NCBI GenBank assembly: GCA_025456495.1
Contig: JALOKO010000066.1
Coordinates: 1 to 11,198 of the forward strand
DNA from: Bryobacterales bacterium
GTDB taxonomy: Bacteria; Acidobacteriota; Terriglobia; Bryobacterales; Bryobacteraceae
Reading direction: 5' to 3'
Length of the DNA: 11,198 nucleotides
Shown here one piece after another: positions 6,674 through 11,198 of the stretch (position 1 is the stretch's first letter; every line of letters begins with the position of its first letter). The notes under the pieces were generated by a model, which saw nothing but the letters and a program-made list of their open reading frames with translations, was not told the origin of the DNA and did not search any database. The translations under genes were made by a program, and so were the position numbers.

Positions 6674-9331
6674 CTAGCGGGCTGCCGCCTCCTCCCTCAC
6701 CACACGGAAGCCAGCAAAGTGCATGCGCGGGCTCCAGCCCAGCTTCGCGTCCGCAGGTGTATCCGCGCTACCCCCCAGCAGCTTGCCGCTGCCGTCTTCG
6801 GCGCTTACCCACTCGGCCGCGTTGCCGTCCAAATCAAATACTGGGTCGTCGCCCTTGCCCGCGAAACTCCCCACAGGCAGCAGCAAGTGGTCAGGATCCA
6901 TGCCGTTGATGGTGGGCGCCAGGCGCACCGCGTCATCCGGATTCACATCGTAGCCCGCCCAGCGGTCCAGCGTATTTCCTGCCTTCGACCCGCGCAGATG
7001 GCTGGCCATCTCCTTCTCTGTCGGCAGGCGGAATTTCTGCCCCGTACGCGTGCTTAGCCACTCTACGTAGCGCTTGGCGTCCTCGAAGCGGATGCCGGTT
7101 GCCGGATAGTGCTGCGTCCCCGCCCGCACCGGATAGCTGGCGTCAAAGGCCGCGTATTGCGCCCGCGTGATCTCAAAGCGGCTTACCGTCAGCTCGCCCA
7201 ACACCGCCATCTCTGGCGCCTCGCTGAGCTTTGTCCGGTGCAGCGCCCCGGACAATGGCGACCCTTGCTTCAGCCACGCGGGTGTTTCGGTCTGCTTGCC
7301 AAACAAGTGCCGGTCAAACCAGGCCAGCTCTTCGTCCACCTTCCGCTTCTGATGGACGTACTTGCGCAACCCGTGAGGCTCGCCGGGGAACAACAGGAAT
7401 TTCTCATCCGTAATTGCCAGGTGCTGCATTGCCCGGTAGTGCTGCCAGCCCTGCTCCGTGGGCACGTTCGTGTCTTCCGTCCCAAAGAAAATGATGGTGG
7501 GCGTCTTCACCTTGTCCATCCGGAACAACGGCGACTTCTCAATGTACAGTTGCGGATTGCTCATCGGCGTCGCGCCCAGATAGTAATCCTCGAAGGCGTG
7601 GCCGAACATCGCGTTCCCCCAATCCGAAATCCAGTTCACGTCCCCGGCCCCCGCGCCCACCGCCTTGTAGCGGTCCGTCCGCGTACTGATCTCAATGCTG
7701 ATGATGGACCCGTTGCTCCACCCCATAATCCCCATTTGCGCCGGGTCCACCAGACCCTTGGCGATCAGCGCATCCACGCCCTTCTCCACATCAATCCATT
7801 CCAGGTCGTTGTACTTGCCCCGTGAGATGCTCTCCACCCACTTCAACCCGTAGTTGCTGCTGCCGTGGTAGTTCGGTTTCAAAAGGAACGCGCCCCGCTG
7901 CGTGTACAACTGGTGCGGATAGGCCCAGCTTTCGCGGAACGCATCGCGATCCACACCCGACGGTCCGCCGTGAATCATCACCACCAGTGGATACTTCTTG
8001 CCTGCGTCGTAGTTGTGCGGGTAGTAGAGAATCCCCTCCACCTCTTCGTCCAACGCCCCGCGCCAGCGCACCGTTTCTGTCTTGGCGATGGTCTTCTTGG
8101 CCAGCCCGGCGTTGATTTCCGTGATTTGCTTGGGCGCCTCCAGCGCGGCTCCATTCAGCTTTGCGGCGTACCACTGCCCGGGCACGCTGGCCGTGCTGTA
8201 GTCATAGGCCAGCAGCCCATTCTGCATGGAACTGCGCAAGGCGGTCACATTCGCCGCATGTTGGCCGGTGAGGTTCTGTCGCACCAGCGCGCCGTTCTCC
8301 ATCCGGTAGCGGGCCAGCACGTCCCGCACCCCATTGGCCAGCGACACCACAATGCCATCCTCAACAGGCGCAATGCCGGAACCCACGCCGTTTTCCCAGC
8401 TCAGATCCATCTCTCGATGGCTGCGCGCCGCAAGGTCGAAATAGTACAACTTGTCAATCGACCCACTCGTGTACACCGGGTGCGTGGAGTAGGCAGCCGT
8501 AAAGTAAAAGCCCGCGTTGTCAAACCGGAACTGCACCTCGCCGGGAATCATCCGGGTATTCGGGAACAACGGTTCGGCGGTTCCCTTTTCGAAATCATGC
8601 AGGATGGTCGCGGGCGGGACGAGTTGGTCATACACATACCGGCTGGACCGTGCGTGCAGCGTCACCGCATACTTGCCGTCCCAGGAAACATCTACCCGCG
8701 TAATGCGGTCCGCATTCTGTGTCAGGCGCTTGGCCGTCTTGTCCTTCAGCGAAAACCGGAACAGCCGTACCGGCTCCACGTGCGGATCATCCACCACCCG
8801 CGACGTATCTTTGTCCTTCTTCGTCTGCTGGGAGAGAGCGCTGCTATCCTCCGCCGCCACCAGCAGCAGGGCGTCGTCGTTCAGCCAACGGAAGGTGTTC
8901 ACCCCCTGGGCCATTGAGGTCAACGCGCGCGGTTCCCCTCCACGCAGGTCCAGTAGCCACACCTGCTGCTTGGGTCCATCGCTGCTGCCGCCCTCGTCGC
9001 TGCCCGCCGCCTTTCGGCTGGAGAGGAAGGCCACCTGCTTGCCGTTCGGCGAAAACTGCGGGGCGGACGACGATTCGTCGCCGCGGGTCAACTGCACCAG
9101 GTGGTTATCCGCCAGATAGCGCAGGTAGATCTGCGACACCGCGGTTCCTTTCTTGGTGTCCATCTTCGATTGCGCCCACACGGCCATCGTGCCGTCCCGG
9201 CTCAACTCCAGCGACGCAGCACGCTCCATCAACAGAATGTCGTCGGTGGTCCAGGTAGTGGCAAACGAAAATGCGCTCAGTGCGATGCCAAGCAGGCAGT
9301 GAGCCAGGCAGAGGGCTAGGTGACGTTTCAT
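6674..9331 (-). CDS. Secreted S9 prolyl-oligopeptidase-type peptidase fused to a C-terminal FGE-sulfatase/SUMF1-like domain
   Basis: The product has 885 residues from ATG 9331. The frame is open further upstream, but this start gives a clean signal peptide (MKRHLALCLAHCLLGIALSA) and has a weak GGGA site. Residues about 24-410 look like a beta-propeller with repeated FSPNGK/DVSWDGK-type blades. Residues about 425-680 form the alpha/beta-hydrolase: HGGPSG (454-459), nucleophile elbow GWSNG with Ser 539, Asp 620 in FGTEDTNVP and His 653 in PGEPHG, so the triad looks intact. Residues about 708-880 carry FGE-sulfatase signatures: FEITRAQYAAFD, LPTEKE, DLDGNAAEWV, a GGS segment and AGFRVVRE. This domain lacks cysteines where formylglycine-generating enzymes hold their catalytic pair, so it is more likely a binding or structural module. 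The protein probably degrades peptides outside the cytoplasm. The gene stands alone, with its own candidate promoter upstream. Confidence 0.92.
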   Translation of the reverse strand: MKRHLALCLAHCLLGIALSAFSFATTWTTDDILLMERAASLELSRDGTMAVWAQSKMDTKKGTAVSQIYLRYLADNHLVQLTRGDESSSAPQFSPNGKQVAFLSSRKAAGSDEGGSSDGPKQQVWLLDLRGGEPRALTSMAQGVNTFRWLNDDALLLVAAEDSSALSQQTKKDKDTSRVVDDPHVEPVRLFRFSLKDKTAKRLTQNADRITRVDVSWDGKYAVTLHARSSRYVYDQLVPPATILHDFEKGTAEPLFPNTRMIPGEVQFRFDNAGFYFTAAYSTHPVYTSGSIDKLYYFDLAARSHREMDLSWENGVGSGIAPVEDGIVVSLANGVRDVLARYRMENGALVRQNLTGQHAANVTALRSSMQNGLLAYDYSTASVPGQWYAAKLNGAALEAPKQITEINAGLAKKTIAKTETVRWRGALDEEVEGILYYPHNYDAGKKYPLVVMIHGGPSGVDRDAFRESWAYPHQLYTQRGAFLLKPNYHGSSNYGLKWVESISRGKYNDLEWIDVEKGVDALIAKGLVDPAQMGIMGWSNGSIISIEISTRTDRYKAVGAGAGDVNWISDWGNAMFGHAFEDYYLGATPMSNPQLYIEKSPLFRMDKVKTPTIIFFGTEDTNVPTEQGWQHYRAMQHLAITDEKFLLFPGEPHGLRKYVHQKRKVDEELAWFDRHLFGKQTETPAWLKQGSPLSGALHRTKLSEAPEMAVLGELTVSRFEITRAQYAAFDASYPVRAGTQHYPATGIRFEDAKRYVEWLSTRTGQKFRLPTEKEMASHLRGSKAGNTLDRWAGYDVNPDDAVRLAPTINGMDPDHLLLPVGSFAGKGDDPVFDLDGNAAEWVSAEDGSGKLLGGSADTPADAKLGWSPRMHFAGFRVVREEAAAR

Positions 9332-9411
9332 CAATCGATTCCCGGTTGAACGTCGGCTGCGGACATCCATGGCCAAGCGGCGCCGACATGGTTTCAGTGT
9401 CGCACAGGGCC

Positions 9412-9474
9412 TTCTAATGGGGTGAAGGGGAGATCTGCCAGGCTGAAGGGGATTTCTAACGGGGGGGGGGAACA
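9412..9474. repeat. Degenerate 21-bp repeat with G runs and a G10 tract
   Basis: TGAAGGGGA occurs at 9423-9431 and 9444-9452, offset 21 bp; TTCTAA followed by a pyrimidine and GGGG occurs at 9412-9422 and 9454-9464, offset 42 bp. Together they fit three diverged 21-bp units, 9412-9432, 9433-9453 and 9454-9474. The last contains ten consecutive G at 9461-9470. The region upstream of the peptidase gene (9332-9625) holds no gene; it contains this repeat, the candidate promoter and a terminator-like hairpin. Confidence 0.6.
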
Positions 9475-9484
9475 GAAAAGTCAA
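9453..9484 (-). promoter_or_regulatory. Candidate promoter of the S9 peptidase gene with a homopolymer in the spacer
   Basis: On the minus strand TTGACT (9479-9484; five of six bases match the -35 consensus) is followed after 20 bp by TAGAAA (9453-9458; four of six match the -10 consensus). Ten C residues (9461-9470 as G on the plus strand) fill half of the spacer. The start codon lies about 120 bp downstream. A 20-bp spacer is longer than the optimal 17, so tract length would be expected to alter activity. Sigma-70 consensus usage is assumed. Confidence 0.4.
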
Positions 9485-9576
9485 GCCGGGGCTCGCCGGA
9501 TAGGAAGGAATAGGGCGTGTCGCATCCAGCGGGACAAAGGGAAGCCGTCGGCGTTCACCCATCCAACGACAGCACT

Positions 9577-9605
9577 GGGGGGTCGCTACCGTTCGCGAGC
9601 CCCCC
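9577..9605 (-). terminator. Strong hairpin after the 69-residue protein gene
   Basis: GGGGGGTCGC (9577-9586) pairs with GCGAGCCCCCC (9595-9605) over 10 bp with one bulged G (9599), leaving an 8-base loop. It begins 20 bp past the stop codon of the minus-strand gene ending at 9626. There is no U run after the stem, so intrinsic termination is likely but not certain. Confidence 0.5.
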
Positions 9606-9625
9606 AATGGAAACGCCGGAAGCGC

Positions 9626-9835
9626 CTACTTCTTCTTCTGCTGCTTCTGCTGACCCACACGCACCTTGTTGACGCTGGCCTTCATGTCTCGGTAGGCCTT
9701 CCAATCGAACCGTTCCGAGGCTTCCTTCAGGTACTGATCCACATCGGTGCCCTTCGGCAGCACAGCCATCAGGGTGGCGTGCTCAGAACCGTCGACACTG
9801 GTCAAACGATAGCGCTTTACATTAGGAATGGACAT
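9626..9835 (-). CDS. Small basic protein of unknown function (69 residues)
   Basis: I do not recognise the family. The 69 residues begin MSIPNVKRYRLTSVDG and include a mixed acidic/aromatic middle (LKEASERFDWKAYRDM) that could form a helix. The protein ends in a glutamine/lysine tail, GQQKQQKKK, encoded by a run of CTTCTT/CTGCTG-like triplets on the plus strand. No membrane segment or signal peptide is visible, so it is probably cytoplasmic; the basic tail may contact nucleic acid or ribosome (speculative). GGTGA lies 6 nt before the ATG. A weak candidate promoter on the minus strand is TTGGAC (9895-9900) and TACTAT (9873-9878), 16 bp apart. The hairpin after the stop and the divergent neighbour suggest a single-gene transcript. 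Coding status rests on start, ribosome site and terminator context only. Confidence 0.6.
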   Translation of the reverse strand: MSIPNVKRYRLTSVDGSEHATLMAVLPKGTDVDQYLKEASERFDWKAYRDMKASVNKVRVGQQKQQKKK

Positions 9836-10004
9836 AGGAATTCACCGCGAGCAAATCTGCTCCTCTATCAGGATAGTATGCTTCCCCGCATCCCGTCCAA
9901 TGGCCCTGCGAATGGCCGTCCGCAACCTGCCCTTCCCCTTGTTGCCCATTTGACGCGACAATGAAGTGGGGGGCACTCAGGGTTCCCCCGTCCCCAACCA
10001 CCTC

Positions 10005-10766
10005 ATGCATCTCTCAGAACCACAGCAACGTCCCACCCATTGCACCTGCGGCACGCGCCTTGTCGACGATGCACGCTTCTGCCATCGCTGTGGACGCCCC
10101 GTGTTCGGGGAATTGCAACTGGAAAGCGACGAGGACCCCCAAGTCTCGCCGGAGGCACAAGGCCAGCCCGCGAGCTCCTCCCGCGTGGGCGCCACCCCGG
10201 ATCTCGACGCCAGGGACGCTGCTTCTCTTCCCGCTGCGGAACTGGTGTATGACGGCCCCCCGGAGCCCATTGACCTTCGTAATCGCATGGCCGTGCGCCT
10301 CGCTTTTTTGGCGGCTGCCATGCTCTTCCCTCTCGTCCTGCTGCCCGCGCCCCTCCTGATGAAGTCCGTGTTGCTGGCCGCTGGCGGCTTCTTCGCCTCC
10401 TGGATGTACCAGCGCCGCACCCAAACCCGCCTGGGCTATCTGAATGCCTTCCGCCTGGGTTGGATTTCCGGCTTGATGCTCTTCCTGCTGGTGCTGGGTT
10501 TCTACGCCATTGCCATCGCCATCATCAGTTTCAGCGGCGGCAACCTGTTCAGCCAGTTGCTGGAAGCCATGCAGGTCTCCGGCGCGGCCGCCTCCATCCC
10601 CGAAGAGCAACTCCGGTTGATGCGAGAGGTCTTCTCTGACGGCGCCAAGCTCTTCATGATGCTGCTGGTGGCCCTCTTCCTGGTCTTCCTGTACTTCACC
10701 GCACTGGCCGGATTAGGCGGCGCGATGGCCGCCCGCATGGGCCGCACCACCCCCCGCGCCCACTAG
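10005..10766 (+). CDS. Zinc-ribbon multi-pass membrane protein of unknown function
   Basis: The product has 253 residues from ATG 10005; an in-frame GTG at 9966 would add 13 residues. Neither start has a convincing ribosome site, so the start is uncertain; the ATG places the metal site close to the N-terminus, as usual for such proteins. Cysteines 13, 15, 26 and 29 (CTCG...CHRCG) form a zinc ribbon whose first knuckle is C-x-C. An acidic, proline-rich linker follows (about 37-92). Hydrophobic segments at about 97-115, 119-136, 150-177 and 214-243 suggest four transmembrane helices, with a soluble stretch between the last two (EEQLRLMREVFSDG). It has the same general plan, an N-terminal ribbon plus membrane anchor, as the minus-strand gene at 5612-6478, but no close sequence similarity is evident. 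It is divergent from the 69-residue gene and convergent with the RidA gene. Confidence 0.75.
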   Translation: MHLSEPQQRPTHCTCGTRLVDDARFCHRCGRPVFGELQLESDEDPQVSPEAQGQPASSSRVGATPDLDARDAASLPAAELVYDGPPEPIDLRNRMAVRLAFLAAAMLFPLVLLPAPLLMKSVLLAAGGFFASWMYQRRTQTRLGYLNAFRLGWISGLMLFLLVLGFYAIAIAIISFSGGNLFSQLLEAMQVSGAAASIPEEQLRLMREVFSDGAKLFMMLLVALFLVFLYFTALAGLGGAMAARMGRTTPRAH

Positions 10767-10778
10767 GTTCGCTTGGCC

Positions 10779-10806
10779 CCGCGGGTGGACGGCCTCAAGC
10801 CCGCGG
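10779..10806. terminator. Inverted repeat between convergent genes, possible bidirectional terminator
   Basis: CCGCGGG (10779-10785) and CCCGCGG (10800-10806) can form a 7-bp GC stem with a 14-base loop. It lies between the zinc-ribbon gene stop (10764-10766) and the RidA stop (10795-10797), overlapping the RidA 3' end by 12 bp. No T run is present on either side. Confidence 0.35.
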
Positions 10807-11181
10807 CACAGCAGCAATCGCGTCGATCTCCACGGCAACGTCCTTCGGCAATCGAGCCACCTCCACGGTCGCCCTCGCCGGAAGACTGTTGCCGAAGAAC
10901 TCCCCGTACACCGCGTTCATGGTTGGGAAGTCGTTCATATCCTTCAAATACACCGTTGTCTTCAAGACGCCCGCCAGGGAACTACCCGCCGCTTCCAGCA
11001 CCGCCTGCAGGTTCTTCAGCACCTGGCGGGTCTGCGCCGCGACATCGCCCTCCACCAGCGCACCGCTGGCCGGGTCCAGCGGAATCTGCCCACTGGCGAA
11101 TACCAGCCCACCCCAGACCACTCCCTGCGAGTAGGGTCCAATCGCCGTCGGCGCGGCTTCCGTCTTCACAATCTGCTTCAT
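10795..11181 (-). CDS. ridA: RidA family enamine/imine deaminase
   Basis: The product has 128 residues, full length for the family. RidA (YjgF/YER057c/UK114) hydrolyses reactive enamine/imine intermediates such as 2-aminoacrylate released by PLP enzymes, forming ketoacids and ammonia, and works as a cytoplasmic homotrimer. Diagnostic residues are present: GPYSQ (15-19, Tyr 17), SGQIPLDP (30-37), LKNLQAVLEAAGSSL (55-69), and the signature PARATVEVARLPKDVAVEIDA (101-121) with the active-site Arg 103 and Glu 118. These correspond to Tyr17, Arg105 and Glu120 of the E. coli protein. The start has AAAGG 6 nt upstream. The intact arginine argues for a true deaminase rather than an Rid subfamily that lacks it. 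The gene neighbour on its 5' side lies outside the window, so operon context cannot be judged. Confidence 0.96.
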   Translation of the reverse strand: MKQIVKTEAAPTAIGPYSQGVVWGGLVFASGQIPLDPASGALVEGDVAAQTRQVLKNLQAVLEAAGSSLAGVLKTTVYLKDMNDFPTMNAVYGEFFGNSLPARATVEVARLPKDVAVEIDAIAAVPRA

Positions 11182-11198
11182 CCCAAGCCTTTCCGGGC

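Noticed and set aside
7865..8917. Plus-strand 350-codon open frame inside the peptidase gene
   Set aside because: Antisense to a gene with intact domains and catalytic residues; composition is that of a shadow frame.
9332..9607. Upstream extension of the S9 peptidase reading frame
   Set aside because: It would bury the signal peptide 92 residues into the protein, runs through the homopolymer and hairpin, and reads as proline/arginine-rich non-coding translation.
9966..10004. GTG start for the zinc-ribbon membrane protein
   Set aside because: Possible, but it has no clear ribosome site and adds only 13 unremarkable residues; the ATG at 10005 was preferred with low certainty.

Overview
The window looks like chromosomal DNA from a GC-rich member of the Acidobacteriota, probably of the Bryobacterales/Solibacter type. 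This rests on the end of an Oar-like TonB-dependent receptor, exported flavoproteins with twin-arginine leaders, an exported S9 peptidase, and many small zinc-ribbon/membrane proteins. The placement comes from recognising protein style, not from a marker gene. I see no rRNA, tRNA, CRISPR array, transposase or phage gene.

Layout. Plus strand, 1-4013: the C-terminal end of a TonB-dependent outer-membrane receptor, then two tandem paralogous FAD-dependent oxidoreductases with twin-arginine signal peptides. Gaps are 20 and 56 bp, so this is probably one operon (import through the receptor, oxidation in the periplasm; substrate unknown). It ends in a hairpin at 4013-4031. Minus strand, 3992-9835 (transcribed right to left): a 69-residue basic protein with its own hairpin terminator; a secreted S9 prolyl-oligopeptidase-type peptidase fused to a C-terminal FGE-sulfatase/SUMF1-like domain; a zinc-ribbon single-pass membrane protein; endonuclease III (nth); and a four-helix membrane protein 6 bp after nth. 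Right end: a plus-strand zinc-ribbon multi-pass membrane protein, converging on a minus-strand RidA family gene across a possible bidirectional terminator.

The most interesting non-coding part is 9412-9605, upstream of the peptidase gene. A 10-base G tract lies inside the spacer of a plausible promoter (TTGACT, 20 bp, TAGAAA on the minus strand). This is the arrangement seen in phase-variable promoters, and it is embedded in a degenerate 21-bp repeat with four G runs. Two more intergenic tandem repeats (15 bp at 5492, 18 bp at 6625) follow the minus-strand genes.

No clearly new multi-gene system is visible. The best leads are the peptidase fusion with its candidate switchable promoter, and the duplicated exported flavoenzymes behind a TonB receptor.
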